Numbered from the stretch's first letter, positions 17,100 through 27,086 are shown. The stretch: DNA of 64,000 nucleotides from an uncultured Erythrobacter sp. (GCA_947493165.1 CANLPY010000001.1:1588501-1652500); one strand, 5' to 3'. Numbers and translations are program-made. The notes: a model not told the origin generated them from the letters alone.

Positions 17100-18423
17100 C
17101 TCTTAAAAGCAGATCGAGCTGCGCGAAGGCATTGGCCAAAGACACCTGCTCCCCCCGCCCCTGTTGTAGGAAATTATCGATCGCGCTGCCACTCGCCAAA
17201 GCCCGGTCCAGCTCCGCATCAGCGCCCGCCCGGTAAGCCCCCATCATGACGAGATCACGGTTGTCTTCGCGCAGGGCCACGAGCCGCCGCAACACCCGCG
17301 CTTGCTCGCCCGCGCCCGGCGCAACAATGTCAGCCATGACCCGGCTTAGCGAAGCCGGCACATCGATCGCCGGATAATGCCCGCGCTGCGCCAAGTCGCG
17401 CGACAATACGATATGCCCGTCCAAAATCGCCCGCGCGCTGTCCACCACCGGATCATTGGCATCATCGCCATCCGCCAGCACCGTGTAGAGCCCGGTCACA
17501 GCCCCGCCGCTAGAGGCAGAGTTACCCGCCCGCTCAACCAGCTTGGTAATCGCCGCCAATGCAGACGGCGGATAGCCGCGCGCGGCCCCCGGCTCCCCCA
17601 GCAACAGCGCCAATTCGCGCGCCGCATGGGCGACCCGTGTCAGACTATCGAGGATCAGCATCACGCGCTTTCCAGATGCGCGAAAATACTCTGCAATCGC
17701 GCTCGCATATTGCGCCGCGCGCAGCCGCAAATTGGGTGCATGATCGGCTGGAACCGCCACCACCACAATCCCGCCCCGCCGCGCGCCCTGCATATGCCGG
17801 GCAACAAAGTCAGACACTTCGCGCGCGCGCTCTCCGATCAGAGCCACCACCGTCACATCGGCTTCGCAATTGCCCGCAATCATGTCGATCAGCACAGACT
17901 TGCCCACGCCCGACCCGGCAATCACGCCCAGCCGCTGTCCCACGCCCATCGTCGTCAGCGCGTTGATCGCGCGGATCCCGCAATCGAACGGCTCGCTGAC
18001 AGGGGAGCGTTCCAGCGCCCCTTCGCGCTGGCCAGCGAGCGGCCACTGCACCCGTAAATCAATCGGCGGCCCGCCATCAATCGGATCGCCCAGCCCATCG
18101 ACCGCGCGGCCCAGCAAAGCCTCGCCCACGCGCACATTCCCCGGCGAACCCAGCGCGCGCACTGGTGCATCCGGGCGCAGCAGAACTGTATCGCCAAGCA
18201 GCATCATCAAGGAATGGCCTGCGCGAAACCCGATCACTTCAGCCAGACTTTCCGGCCCGCCGATCTCACTTTCAATCGCGCCGAGTGACCCAATGGGCAG
18301 CGGCAATCCGGACACTTCAACCAAGCCGCCATCGCAGGCAACAACGCGCCCGGTCAGCACGGGCTCAGCGCTGATAGAGGCAGCGCGCATACGCTGCAAT
18401 TCAAGCTGCATTTCAGCCAGCAT
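17092..18423 (-). CDS. fliI: Flagellum-specific ATPase FliI
   Basis: The ATPase of the export apparatus. The Walker A loop is GSGVGKS, the Walker B region is VMLILDSLTR, and the F1-beta-like signatures (RVGEALLGRAVDGLGDPIDGG, GRLAQRGHYPAIDVPASLSR-type region) are present. The ORF track begins at 18537, but that extension overlaps fliH by over 100 bases; the internal ATG at 18423, giving MLAEMQLELQRM, is 7 bases after the fliH stop and gives a 443-residue protein of normal size, so I prefer it. FliI forms a hexamer with FliH and FliJ at the base of the export gate. Confidence 0.95.
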   Translation of the reverse strand: MLAEMQLELQRMRAASISAEPVLTGRVVACDGGLVEVSGLPLPIGSLGAIESEIGGPESLAEVIGFRAGHSLMMLLGDTVLLRPDAPVRALGSPGNVRVGEALLGRAVDGLGDPIDGGPPIDLRVQWPLAGQREGALERSPVSEPFDCGIRAINALTTMGVGQRLGVIAGSGVGKSVLIDMIAGNCEADVTVVALIGERAREVSDFVARHMQGARRGGIVVVAVPADHAPNLRLRAAQYASAIAEYFRASGKRVMLILDSLTRVAHAARELALLLGEPGAARGYPPSALAAITKLVERAGNSASSGGAVTGLYTVLADGDDANDPVVDSARAILDGHIVLSRDLAQRGHYPAIDVPASLSRVMADIVAPGAGEQARVLRRLVALREDNRDLVMMGAYRAGADAELDRALASGSAIDNFLQQGRGEQVSLANAFAQLDLLLRDD

Positions 18424-18430
18424 GGCGCGG

Positions 18431-19090
18431 TTATCCCGCCAGCGCAGCGGCAATCGCGCGGCGCCACTCACGCGGACCATCGCTAACCGTGCTGTCTTGC
18501 CCGGCCAGGCGCAAACTGCCGCGTTCCAATGCGGCATCTGGCTGCACCGACCAGCCGGCGGTGAAGCTGTCGCCCAGCATCGCGATATCTTCAGGATTAA
18601 GATGCAGGGTCAATGCGCCTGCCGCTTGGCCTATGCGCGCCGCTGCTGCCTCGCAGCGCGCTGCCAGCGCACCGCGTTCAAAGGCGTTTTCGCCCAGCAC
18701 TTGCTCGCAAAGCGCAGCCACGGTCTGCGACAATTCACCTGCAAGCGTATCAATTGCCGCCTGATCCAATGCGCGAAAAGACAATCGCATCGCCCGCGCG
18801 CGCTCATTATCCTGCGCCACTTGCGCCTGTGCAGCAGCGCGCCCAGCGGCTTCGCCATCGGCAAAGGCCCGCGTAAGCGCGCTTTCTTGCGCCGCCTTGG
18901 CGTCCACTTCGGGCGCGGCAGGTCTTGCCCGCGATGCCAAAGGAAAACGCTCAACAAAGCCAGTGCTGCCAGTGATTTCGCGCAGCCATGCCGGGCCGCT
19001 CTGATTAGAATCATCAGCGTTAGCGCTGGAAACGGATGGTTGGGCCGCCTGCTGGGCAGCGGCGAACCAATCAGACGAACTCGCCATCAT
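18431..19090 (-). CDS. fliH: Flagellar export ATPase regulator FliH
   Basis: About 219 residues, using ATG at 19090 (MMASSSDWFAAAQQ) rather than the track's longer frame, which would overlap fliG by 128 bases. The central AAQESALTRAFADGEAAGRAAAQAQVAQ is the Ala/Gly/Glu-rich coiled coil of FliH, and the C-terminal HLNPEDIAMLGDSF with ERGSLRLAG resembles the FliI-binding domain of FliH/YscL proteins. It holds FliI and anchors it to FliN. Confidence 0.85.
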   Translation of the reverse strand: MMASSSDWFAAAQQAAQPSVSSANADDSNQSGPAWLREITGSTGFVERFPLASRARPAAPEVDAKAAQESALTRAFADGEAAGRAAAQAQVAQDNERARAMRLSFRALDQAAIDTLAGELSQTVAALCEQVLGENAFERGALAARCEAAAARIGQAAGALTLHLNPEDIAMLGDSFTAGWSVQPDAALERGSLRLAGQDSTVSDGPREWRRAIAAALAG

Positions 19091-20078
19091 CAGCCCCCAG
19101 CACAATCTCACCTTGCTCTTTAAGCGCGCGCGCGACTTCGACGATTTTGCGCTGGGCTGCGCGCACTTCGTCCATGGACAATCGGCCGCGCAGCTCAATT
19201 TCGTCCTTCACGCCGTCGGCGGCGCGGCTCGACATGCCAGCAAAGAACAGACCGCGCTGTTCCTCTTCCAACCCTTTCAGCGCATCAACCAGCGCTTCAT
19301 TATCAACATCGCGCAGCAGGCGGCCCATACCTTGCGGATCAAGCTCAAACAGCATTTCAAATGTGAACATCTGGTCTTTGATTTCCGCTGCCAGCTCCGC
19401 ATCATCCTCTGCGATGGCAGGCAGTACAGTTTGTGAAACTGTGCCGGCGGCAAGGTTGATAAGATTGGCCGCTTCGCGCGGACCACCCAATTTCAGCGCG
19501 CTCGCGCCAAAGCTTTGCCCGATCCGCTGCGTCAGCAGTGCATCAATCATCTCAACCACTTGCGAAGAAATCGGTCCAATTTTGGCGATCCGCGCAACAA
19601 CCGACGATTGCACAGTCGCAGGCAATTCAGACAATACCTGTGCGGCAGGCTCCGGCTCTAGCATAAGCAACAGCGCCGCGATCACTTGCGGGTGCTCACC
19701 TTCGACCAGTTTGATCAGAATTGATGGGGCAAGCCAGCGCGCCATTTCAATACTGCGCGGGCGTTGCTCCGGCTCAATCCGCTGCATCATGCTTTCGGCT
19801 TTTGTCGGACCAAGTGAGCGTTCCAGCAGGCTGCGCACCTGCGCGCTTCGATCCTGTTTTGGCAAGATTTCACGGTCGGCCTCAGTCACAAAATCAGCTA
19901 GGCTTTCAGCAATACCGGTTTGGTCTATTTCCCCCAGCGCGCACATGGCGGTGCCAAGCTGCTCCAGTTCCACCGGGCCCAGTTTAGCAAGCAATTGCGC
20001 CGCCTCTTCATCGCCTAGCAGCATTAGGAAAACGGCCGCCCGGTCTGCCCGTTTCATGGTTGATACCGGCGCGCTCAT
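19071..20078 (-). CDS. fliG: Flagellar motor switch protein FliG
   Basis: A 335-residue rotor protein that links the MS ring to the C-ring and meets the stator. N-terminal segment RAAVFLMLLGDEEAAQLLAKLGP, middle segment EGEHPQVIAALLLMLEPEPAAQVLSELP with its EHPQ motif, and C-terminal FEMLFELDPQGMGRLLRDVDNEALVDALKG with charged residues for torque are all present at the expected spacing. Length is normal. It overlaps fliF by 4 bases. Confidence 0.97.
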   Translation of the reverse strand: MSAPVSTMKRADRAAVFLMLLGDEEAAQLLAKLGPVELEQLGTAMCALGEIDQTGIAESLADFVTEADREILPKQDRSAQVRSLLERSLGPTKAESMMQRIEPEQRPRSIEMARWLAPSILIKLVEGEHPQVIAALLLMLEPEPAAQVLSELPATVQSSVVARIAKIGPISSQVVEMIDALLTQRIGQSFGASALKLGGPREAANLINLAAGTVSQTVLPAIAEDDAELAAEIKDQMFTFEMLFELDPQGMGRLLRDVDNEALVDALKGLEEEQRGLFFAGMSSRAADGVKDEIELRGRLSMDEVRAAQRKIVEVARALKEQGEIVLGADDGEFV

Positions 20079-21763
20079 GACGTTTTTGCCTGCGCTTGCG
20101 TGTCATCGGGGCTTTGCAACATGCGTTGCAAGGTGGCGACGGCGCGTTCAGGTTGGCTAACCGCGAGCTGCCGGGCCAATTCAACTTGCTCAGGCAGGCT
20201 GCCTGATGCCGCCTGATTGGTTTGCGCGCCCGGATCGCGCGCGGGGCTGTCAACATCATTCAGACCGTTTTCGTCTGCGCCCTCATCATCGTTCTTGTCA
20301 GCTTCTTCGCCACCTGCTTTGTCATCACCCCGCATCCGCTTTAGGATCGGGCGAACCGCCATAAGCAACACCAGCAGCACCGCGATCAGCCCGCCTACAA
20401 TCCGCAGCACATTGGCGAACCACGGCGTCTCATAAAACGCGAGCGGCGGCATTTCCGTGCTGTCAAACTTGCTGACCACCACAGTAACCAGGTCGCCGCG
20501 ATCATCACTGGCGCCAACCGCGGCGGTTACCAAAGATTGCACTTCTTCCGCCGTCATCGGCGCGGCGGCGGCCAGCGCCTCTTCACTAACCGCGACTGCG
20601 ACCGACAGTTTAAGGAGGCCGCCCGGGCTCGTGTTGGTAACGGCCACTTCGCGGCCAACTTCATAAGCGCGAGTGGCAGCCGTTTCAGTATCAGCGGCAA
20701 GCGCGGGGGTCGCTTCTGCTGCCGGATCGGTTTCGGGATTGGGCGCACCTTCGACAATTTCAGTTGGCGGCGGCGGCGTATTGGCCAGCACACCGGGCAC
20801 GCCCCCTGCTGCGCCTGCACCGGCTGCGCGTGAGGAATTGCGCTCACTTTCACTGCGAACAACGCCTTCAGGCTCATAGCTTTCACGCGCGGATGTAACC
20901 TCGTTCTGGTCAAGTTCGACCTGGACCTGGGCGGTGAAATTGCCATCGCCCAGCAATGGCATCAGCAGCGCGCTGACTTGCTCGCGCAGCTTGCTTTCAA
21001 ATTCACGTTGCAGCACCAGCCCATCCAACGTGCCGTCGCGCTCGCTCGATAGCAGGCGGCCGTTTTGATCTACCACGCGCACGCTATCGCTCGACATGCC
21101 GGGGACGGAGCCAGAGACGAGGTTTACGATCGCTTCAACCTGATTTTGCGACAATGTGCGGCCGCCTGCGAGCCGCACCATGACAGAGGCGCTGGGCGGA
21201 TTGGCATCGCGCACAAAGACAGATCTTTCAGGCGTGGCGAGGTGCACGCGCACCGCTTCAATCCCGTCGATCTCTTGGATGGTCATCATCAATTCGCGTT
21301 CACGCGCGAGCTTTAATCGCTCTCCTTCGAGCGTCCGGCTGGAACCGAGCGGGATGGAATCGAGCATGTCTGTCGAGCTTTGCGGGGCGGCAAGCCCAGC
21401 GTCACTGGCCACCAACATGCGCGCGCGGTAGACGTCTGCCTCTGACACAGAGACCATGCCCGTGCCGCTATCGATGGTGTAATTGATGCCGCCTTGTTCG
21501 AGGGTTTGCACGACTTGGGCGCGCTCCCCGTCGCTAAGGTTGCCATAGAGGATGCGCTGCGGGCCTTGCGCAATCGCCAGATAAAGCGCCGCGATGGCGG
21601 CAACCGCGCCCACACCGATCAGCGCGGGCAGGCTGCGGCGAAACGCGGGCTGCTGGGTCAGGCCGGTAAGGCGCGCGCGCCAGTCACCTGCGCCGACTGT
21701 GCCAGCGGGCAGCGTCATATTGGGCGCAGGGTTCTGCGCGGCGGGAAGAGCGGCTTCGGCCAC
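20075..21763 (-). CDS. fliF: Flagellar MS-ring protein FliF
   Basis: A 562-residue membrane protein with two membrane helices (LIGVGAVAAIAALYLAIAQG near residue 50 and LRIVGGLIAVLLVLLMAVRPIL near 450) and a large periplasmic part with two ring-building motifs (YGNLSDGERAQVVQTLEQGGINY; LMMTIQEIDGIEAVRVHLATPERSVF). The C-terminal tail is the FliG-binding region. It builds the first structure of the basal body. It lies 3 bases after fliE. Confidence 0.96.
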   Translation of the reverse strand: MAEAALPAAQNPAPNMTLPAGTVGAGDWRARLTGLTQQPAFRRSLPALIGVGAVAAIAALYLAIAQGPQRILYGNLSDGERAQVVQTLEQGGINYTIDSGTGMVSVSEADVYRARMLVASDAGLAAPQSSTDMLDSIPLGSSRTLEGERLKLARERELMMTIQEIDGIEAVRVHLATPERSVFVRDANPPSASVMVRLAGGRTLSQNQVEAIVNLVSGSVPGMSSDSVRVVDQNGRLLSSERDGTLDGLVLQREFESKLREQVSALLMPLLGDGNFTAQVQVELDQNEVTSARESYEPEGVVRSESERNSSRAAGAGAAGGVPGVLANTPPPPTEIVEGAPNPETDPAAEATPALAADTETAATRAYEVGREVAVTNTSPGGLLKLSVAVAVSEEALAAAAPMTAEEVQSLVTAAVGASDDRGDLVTVVVSKFDSTEMPPLAFYETPWFANVLRIVGGLIAVLLVLLMAVRPILKRMRGDDKAGGEEADKNDDEGADENGLNDVDSPARDPGAQTNQAASGSLPEQVELARQLAVSQPERAVATLQRMLQSPDDTQAQAKTS

Positions 21764-21766
21764 CTA

Positions 21767-22138
21767 TCAACTCCCCATCCGCATGATTTCTTGATAGGCG
21801 GTGATCAGGCGGTTGCGCACTTGCAGGGTCGCTTCAAAAGCAACGCTGGATTCCTGCCGTGCGATCATCACCTGCGCGATGTCCGTCACCTCGCCGCGCT
21901 CATAGGCGGCCTGCATGTCGCTGGATTTTCGCTGAGTGGCGCTCACCTGTTTCAGCGCGTCGCCCAGCGTGTCAGCAAAATCGCCCGCCGGCAGCTTTGC
22001 AGTGTCTGGCCCGGCGACTTTATCCGCCGCCGTGGTGGCCGCGCGCACATCTTTAAGTGATTGGCTGCGCGCCAGCACTTCTTGACGCAGCGCCATGATA
22101 TCCTGAATGCCGGAGCCGCCGGGGCGAACGGGGTTCAT
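21767..22138 (-). CDS. fliE: Flagellar hook-basal body connector FliE
   Basis: A 123-residue protein with the FliE pattern in its C-terminal part: [68 protein letters not shown]. FliE joins the MS ring and export gate to the proximal rod. Its start overlaps the stop of the sigma-54 activator by 4 bases (ATGA). Confidence 0.95.
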   Translation of the reverse strand: MNPVRPGGSGIQDIMALRQEVLARSQSLKDVRAATTAADKVAGPDTAKLPAGDFADTLGDALKQVSATQRKSSDMQAAYERGEVTDIAQVMIARQESSVAFEATLQVRNRLITAYQEIMRMGS

Positions 22139-23472
22139 GCGAGCGCTCCTGCGGTGAGAAAGCCGGATTCGCGCATGGATGCGAGCCGGTATCTAAGGGT
22201 GCGCTCTGATATGCCAAGGCTGCGCGCAGTGCGGGCGCGGTGGCCATCACAGCGATCAAGCGCATCAAGAATGGCCTTCGCTTCGGAGGCAAAGGCGACG
22301 TCGGACAGCGACCCTGCATCAGCCTCGGGCGTGGCCGGCCGCAAGGGCGAGGCAGCAGGCCGCTCTTCGGCAACGACCGAGCGAACCGGCTGATCGAACA
22401 CGATATGCTCTGACCCTATCTGTGGTGCGCCGCCTGCCAGCAAAATTGCGCGGCGGATCACATTTTCCAGCTCACGGACATTGCCCGGCCATGCATGACC
22501 TTCCAGCAACGCGAGCGCTTGCCCGGTCAGCCAGCATGCCTCACCAGCACCGCCAAGATGACGCAGCAACATACCAAACGCGAGCGGGGCAATATCCCCT
22601 CGCCGCTCTTTCAAAGCGGGCAGCTCAAGAGGGAATACGTTGAGGCGATACAGCAGGTCTTCGCGAAAACGCCCGGCCTCGACCTCTGCGGCGAGCGTGC
22701 GATTGGTGCAGGCGACAATGCGGATATCAACCTTGCGCGGCGTGGTCGCGCCTAGCGGCAAAACCTCACCTTCCTGAAGCGCGCGCAGCAGTTTCGCCTG
22801 AAGCGCCAGCGGCAGTTCGCCAATCTCATCGAGCAGCAATGTCCCGCCATCCGCCGCCGCAAACAATCCTTCGCGCGCTTCACCAGCGCCTGTAAAGGCG
22901 CCCTTGCGGTGGCCGAACAACAGCCCTTCAAGCATCGCTTCGGGCATGGCCGCGCAATTCACGGCAACAAACGGCCCGTCAGCTCGCGCAGAAGACGAAT
23001 GCACAAACCGTGCCAGCACTTCCTTACCCGTGCCCGTAGGTCCTTCGAGCAGCACGGGTATATCGCTTTGCGCCACCCGCTCCGCCAAAGTCAGCAGCGC
23101 AAGGCTTTGCTCATCACCGGCAATCGGAAATCCGCCATAGGCTGAAATCGCCAGCAACGCGGACCGTGCGCCCGCGACAGAGCGCATATTATAGGAAAGC
23201 TCAAACTTGGTCTCGCCCCAGCGGCGCACCGCGGTCTCTTCGCTGTGCTTTAACGCCAGATCGAGCGCGCCTTGCTTGCGTCCGCGCGGGCTCGCCACCC
23301 GATCGGCCGTCCCTGCACCGCTGACATCGCTTATCCGCAGCCGCGCTTGCTGCCAGCTTTTAGCCAATAGCGGAAAAGTCTGGTCGAGCAGCGCCGAATG
23401 CAGGCGTGCAATTTGCGGATCTACACCGCAATGATCGGAAAATGTGAGCTTTGGTTCAGTGTCTGAACGCAT
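22135..23472 (-). CDS. Sigma-54-dependent flagellar activator (FlbD/FlrC type) without receiver domain
   Basis: A 445-residue NtrC-family activator. The AAA+ domain has Walker [10 protein letters not shown], the sigma-54-contacting loop GAFTGA and Walker [13 protein letters not shown], with the arginine-finger region [19 protein letters not shown] Fis-type helix-turn-helix ends the protein ([20 protein letters not shown]). The N-terminal 125 residues do not show the Asp/Lys pattern of a receiver domain, so control by phosphorylation is unlikely. It is the first gene of the fli operon and probably drives the sigma-54 promoters found in this window, acting as the class II master activator. Confidence 0.93.
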   Translation of the reverse strand: MRSDTEPKLTFSDHCGVDPQIARLHSALLDQTFPLLAKSWQQARLRISDVSGAGTADRVASPRGRKQGALDLALKHSEETAVRRWGETKFELSYNMRSVAGARSALLAISAYGGFPIAGDEQSLALLTLAERVAQSDIPVLLEGPTGTGKEVLARFVHSSSARADGPFVAVNCAAMPEAMLEGLLFGHRKGAFTGAGEAREGLFAAADGGTLLLDEIGELPLALQAKLLRALQEGEVLPLGATTPRKVDIRIVACTNRTLAAEVEAGRFREDLLYRLNVFPLELPALKERRGDIAPLAFGMLLRHLGGAGEACWLTGQALALLEGHAWPGNVRELENVIRRAILLAGGAPQIGSEHIVFDQPVRSVVAEERPAASPLRPATPEADAGSLSDVAFASEAKAILDALDRCDGHRARTARSLGISERTLRYRLASMRESGFLTAGALA

Positions 23473-23591
23473 GTCTTAATCACCTGTCGCCTCGCTGGTG
23501 ACGGTGAAATGGGGCTTTGACGTGCAAGATAGAGCGAATTTAAGCCCCCGTATTCATACCTATGCCGAAAATGCGGGCGGAACCAGAAAAG

Positions 23592-23625
23592 CCCTTAAAC
23601 ATCGCTGGCAGTGGCCGCTCTTAGG
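23592..23625 (+). promoter_or_regulatory. Candidate FliA (sigma-28) promoter of flagellin
   Basis: CCCTTAAAC, 13 bases, then GCCGCTCTTAGG. The identical arrangement precedes flgM (40727). It resembles the enterobacterial TAAA-N15-GCCGATAA but with a one-base shorter spacer and a TTAGG ending. Transcription would begin near 23633, leaving a short leader of about 45 bases before the fliC start. Confidence 0.65.
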
Positions 23626-23677
23626 TTCAGCAGCGGCGAAAACCTCGCCCTCAACTGCACAACCAGGAGTTTTAAAA

Positions 23678-24496
23678 ATGTCAGTAATCAACACCAATAT
23701 CGGCGCAATGCGTGCACAAAATTCCAGCATGGACGCAGGTAAAATGCTCAACACCTCGCTTGAGCGCCTTTCCACCGGTCAGCGCGTAAACGGCGCAAAA
23801 GATGACGCCGCTGGCCTTGCCATTTCGACGAATTTTACCGCTGAAATTCGCGGCATCAACCAAGGCATCCGTAACGCCAATGATGGTATTGCACTGGCGC
23901 AAACCGCTGAAGGCGCGCTTGATGAAGTATCCAACATGCTTCAGCGCGTTCGTGAACTGGCCGTGCAATCACGCAGCGGCACATATGACGCGGATAGTCG
24001 CGGCTTTATGGACGCAGAAGTGACCGAGCTGCAGGAACAGATCGGCGATATTCTGGCCAACAGCGAATTCAACGGCGTGACCTTGTTCTCAACCACGGCC
24101 GGCACTGATGTCGATGTCGATATTGCTGTGAACGCAACCGAAACCGTCACACTGACGAGCACTGCGATTGATGGCACAAACGTTTCAGCTGCGGCGCTTG
24201 ATGTATCAACCGATGCACTGGCGGCGACCACGATTACCAACGTCGATAACGCCCTGAACGATGTGAACGGCACACGGGCATCCTTGGGTGCGGGCCAGAA
24301 CCGGCTGGAATCGACCATCTCCAACCTGACAACCAACGCAACGAACCTGTCAGATGCGCGCTCGCGGATCATGGACACAGACTATGCGGCGGAATCGACC
24401 GCTTTGGCCAAGGCTCAGATCCTCAGCCAGGCATCAACCGCAATGCTCGCTCAGGCGAACCAGTCGCAGCAGAACGTATTGTCACTGCTCCGATAG
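23678..24496 (+). CDS. fliC: Flagellin
   Basis: A 272-residue flagellin; filament subunit exported through the flagellar channel. The conserved N-terminal D0/D1 region ([49 protein letters not shown]) and C-terminal region ([47 protein letters not shown]) are joined by a short central domain, so it is a compact flagellin with little surface-exposed D2/D3. The track's start at 23498 is too early: ATG at 23678 has an AGGAG site 8 bases upstream. Only one flagellin gene is seen in the window. Confidence 0.97.
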   Translation: MSVINTNIGAMRAQNSSMDAGKMLNTSLERLSTGQRVNGAKDDAAGLAISTNFTAEIRGINQGIRNANDGIALAQTAEGALDEVSNMLQRVRELAVQSRSGTYDADSRGFMDAEVTELQEQIGDILANSEFNGVTLFSTTAGTDVDVDIAVNATETVTLTSTAIDGTNVSAAALDVSTDALAATTITNVDNALNDVNGTRASLGAGQNRLESTISNLTTNATNLSDARSRIMDTDYAAESTALAKAQILSQASTAMLAQANQSQQNVLSLLR

Positions 24497-24540
24497 AACG
24501 CGCCAACCCTCCGGCCAGTCATCGATAGGCCGGCACCTAA

Positions 24541-24571
24541 AGCCCGGGGTCGCAAGACCTCGGGCTCTTTT
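24541..24571 (+). terminator. Rho-independent terminator of fliC
   Basis: AGCCCGGGGTC-GCAA-GACCTCGGGCT forms an 11-base-pair stem (one G-U pair) with a GCAA tetraloop followed by CTTTTG. A weaker hairpin CCGGCC/GGCCGG lies just upstream at 24511-24533. Confidence 0.88.
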
Positions 24572-24642
24572 GTGTGCGAGTGCGGCGACTGTGGGTGAGC
24601 CGCTGCATTGCTTGAGAGCTTAGTTCGGGAGGAAAGCGGCCG

Positions 24643-24665
24643 AAAACTGCAGCCCGTCTTGGGCT
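24643..24665 (-). terminator. Possible terminator of the winged-helix regulator
   Basis: On the minus strand AGCCC-AAGAC-GGGCT is followed by GCAGTTTTC. The stem is only 5 base pairs, so it is weak. Confidence 0.35.
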
Positions 24666-24671
24666 ATCACG

Positions 24672-26516
24672 TCACCCAATTACGGTGAATTGCAAGTCCG
24701 ACCCATCGGTCCCCGGATTGGGCAGCACTTGAGCGGGCCAGCCATACCTTTGCCAAGCGCGTACCAAGCCAATGCGTTCGGCGAAGGCGGGGAAGTCTTT
24801 ATGCCGCCGGACATTGGCGCATTCTTCTATCGGGTCCCACACCCGCGACAATGTGTAAGCAACGTATGGATTGGGTTTTTCGAGAACGTTTTTCATCCAA
24901 AGCTTGGGATCATTGACCAGCAGAAATCCTGCAACAAAGGTGGCTGTCGCCTGCCGATCAGGGTCGTTGAATCTGCTCTCCAGCATTTTCTTCACGATCC
25001 AGCGATATCCGCGTTTTTTCCGGAAATAGGCCCCAAACACCAGATGGCGGATAACGGGCGAGCCAAAGGTCGCCTGGTCCATTGCATCAAGCCCGCCAAA
25101 ATACTTCTTGATGAACTCTAAACTTTGTCCGGTCTCATCCGTGTGCATCTTCAAAGTGGCAACCGCAATGCCCGCAGCACCATGACCAAGATTGAACGCT
25201 TTTTCATAATAGAAGATGGCCTGCTCAATATCGCCCAATGCCCGCATGATCGCGCCAAGCAGCACTGGATAGATCGGTGAAAGCGGGTTTTGCGGCATCG
25301 TATTGCGAATGAATTTCTCAGCCTCTTTGTGAAGTCCAATGGCCATGAGAGTAAAAGCAAAATGCACTTCGGTTTCAGCATCGCCTGGGTACTGCCGGAG
25401 CGCCTGTTCACTTACAATCGCAGCTTCATCGAAGCGTAGATCATGCTCTAGGATATAAGCCTGTGTGAGCTTTGCCAGCAAGTTCGACGGATCAAGCTGC
25501 TCTACACGCTCAAGCGCTTTGCGGCTGGCCGCCATATGTTTGGCCCATTGCGAAGTCTTTGAATATTCCGGGAGAACGAAATGCGCCATGGCAAGTGCGG
25601 CCCATGCATCGGCGAATTGCGGGTCAAGTTCGACTGCATTCTCAAGGTGCCTGATTGCCGTAGGCAATGTCAGCTGACCAGTGCGCTTGTGATACAATTC
25701 GCGCCCTTGAACAAAGGCTGCATAGGCTTTGGGATTGCGCGTCAGATTGTGGGTAATGGATGGTGGAACTTCGATGTCGATAACGCGCGATAATTCGGTT
25801 AGAATAGAATGCGCGATACGTTCCTGCACATCGAAGATGTCTTCCAGTTTTTCGTCATATGTTTCTGACCAGAGCTGGAAGCCATCCTGCGCCTTGACCA
25901 ATTGAGCGGTGATGCGAAGTCTGCCGCATTCGCAGCGCAATGACCCTTCGATAACGTGCGCAACGTTGAGTGTCTTGGCGACCTCGCGAACATCTGCGTT
26001 CTGCCCCTTAAATACAAAGGAGGAGGTTCGCCCTGTCACTTGCAATCCGGGTAATTTTGAAAGCGCATTCAACAGCTCTTCGGTCATGCCATCGGCCAAA
26101 TGTTCTTGATCCGTATCCGCGCACAAATTGGCAAAAGGCAACACCGCAATTGAAAGCGCAGGCGCCTCGTGCGGGGAAGAAGGAAAATCGCCAGAGCGTA
26201 TCTCGATATTCTCAATCGGCGCAATCAAGCGATACCCGCGTTTGGAAATTGTCTCGATATGCTTATGATCGCCGCGTGTGTCGCCCAGCGCCTTGCGCAA
26301 CAGCGAGATCGCGCGGGACAATCGTTCATCTCCGCCAAAGCCCACACCCCAGACGCGGTCGATTAGGTCTTTGCGGGTGATCACATCGCCTTTGGCCTCA
26401 ATCAAAACATCCAGCACTTCAAGCACTTTGGGTTCGACCGAAATACGCCCGTTATCACCTTCAATGATGAGGCTAGCAAAATTGACGCGTGAATTGCCGA
26501 TGCGAAGCTGAGTCAT
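24672..26516 (-). CDS. Winged-helix (CadC/OmpR type) regulator with TolB-like and TPR domains
   Basis: About 614 residues from ATG at 26516. Residues 1-100 form an OmpR-type winged helix (VEPKVLEVLDVLIEAKGDVITRKDLIDRVWG ... LSRAISLLRKALGD ... IETISKRGYRLIAPIE). A TolB-like domain follows (SIAVLPFANLCADTDQEHLADGMTEELLNALSKLPGLQV ... VIEGSLRCECGRLRITAQLVKAQDGFQLWSETYDEKLEDIFDVQERIA). The C-terminal half is TPR-like (DPQFADAWAALAMAHF and similar). No transmembrane helix is visible, unlike CadC. This architecture is common in proteobacterial orphan regulators whose signal is unknown. Base composition is visibly less GC-rich than the flagellar genes beside it. Confidence 0.88.
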   Translation of the reverse strand: MTQLRIGNSRVNFASLIIEGDNGRISVEPKVLEVLDVLIEAKGDVITRKDLIDRVWGVGFGGDERLSRAISLLRKALGDTRGDHKHIETISKRGYRLIAPIENIEIRSGDFPSSPHEAPALSIAVLPFANLCADTDQEHLADGMTEELLNALSKLPGLQVTGRTSSFVFKGQNADVREVAKTLNVAHVIEGSLRCECGRLRITAQLVKAQDGFQLWSETYDEKLEDIFDVQERIAHSILTELSRVIDIEVPPSITHNLTRNPKAYAAFVQGRELYHKRTGQLTLPTAIRHLENAVELDPQFADAWAALAMAHFVLPEYSKTSQWAKHMAASRKALERVEQLDPSNLLAKLTQAYILEHDLRFDEAAIVSEQALRQYPGDAETEVHFAFTLMAIGLHKEAEKFIRNTMPQNPLSPIYPVLLGAIMRALGDIEQAIFYYEKAFNLGHGAAGIAVATLKMHTDETGQSLEFIKKYFGGLDAMDQATFGSPVIRHLVFGAYFRKKRGYRWIVKKMLESRFNDPDRQATATFVAGFLLVNDPKLWMKNVLEKPNPYVAYTLSRVWDPIEECANVRRHKDFPAFAERIGLVRAWQRYGWPAQVLPNPGTDGSDLQFTVIG

Positions 26517-26710
26517 GGACCTCAAAGCTGATCTAATTTGATGGGTGCGAACCGGCTGTTTATCCTGCTTATACACAGAATTCCGTTACGGAAAACAGGC
26601 CTCAGAAAAACCTAAGAACTTCCAAAACTTGGCCACAGGACTTTTGAGCGGCGCCCCGCCATCAAAGGTTCCGCAGCAAATCGCTGCCTTTTCTTCAGGG
26701 GAGTTATTCC

Positions 26711-27049
26711 ATGATGCGTTTCTTTAAAGGGGCCACTCTTTCGCTTGCTAGTGCAAGTCTGATTGCAAGCCCAGCATTCGCGGGGGAGAGTGAACACAAC
26801 ATCTCCATCGCCTTTACCTATAATGCAGAAGCGAAAGCCGAAGCGAACTATAAAGAGCTGCGCCGCGAAGTGCGCCGAGCCTGCCGTTCGGCAGATTTTA
26901 TGGTGTCGCCCGTTTTTGCCCGTGATGCTCGCAAGGAATGTCGGGGGCAGTTGATGGATAAAGCCGTTGCGGCAACGAAGCAGCCCAAGCTGATCGCGAT
27001 GCACGCCCAACTTGATGCGCGCCGCGTGGCCCAAGTCGCCTCGCGCTAA
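26711..27049 (+). CDS. UrcA-family-like small secreted protein
   Basis: A 112-residue protein with a clear signal peptide (FFKGATLSLASASLIASPAFA) and a mature part with two cysteines (RRACRSADF, RKECRGQLMDKAV) spaced as in UrcA-type proteins, which are small periplasmic or secreted proteins of sphingomonads and relatives. ATG is preceded by AGGGGAG. Function is unknown. It and the next gene have near-identical ribosome binding regions and probably share a transcript. Confidence 0.75.
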   Translation: MMRFFKGATLSLASASLIASPAFAGESEHNISIAFTYNAEAKAEANYKELRREVRRACRSADFMVSPVFARDARKECRGQLMDKAVAATKQPKLIAMHAQLDARRVAQVASR

Positions 27050-27086
27050 TTCTCAATCTCACTCAAAATTCAAAAGGGGAAATTCC

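Noticed and set aside
17870-19123. 417-residue plus-strand ORF over fliI/fliH
   Set aside because: Long only because of high-GC codon bias of the opposite strand; Arg/Pro/Ser-rich shadow.
23577-23593. Sigma-54-like GG-N10-GC before fliC (CGGAACCAGAAAAGCC)
   Set aside because: Spacing fits but the TGGCAC and TTGC bases are mostly lost, while a much better FliA-type motif shared with flgM lies right beside it.
23498-23677. N-terminal extension of flagellin in the ORF track
   Set aside because: The extension has no flagellin similarity, contains the likely promoter, and ATG 23678 has a strong ribosome binding site.
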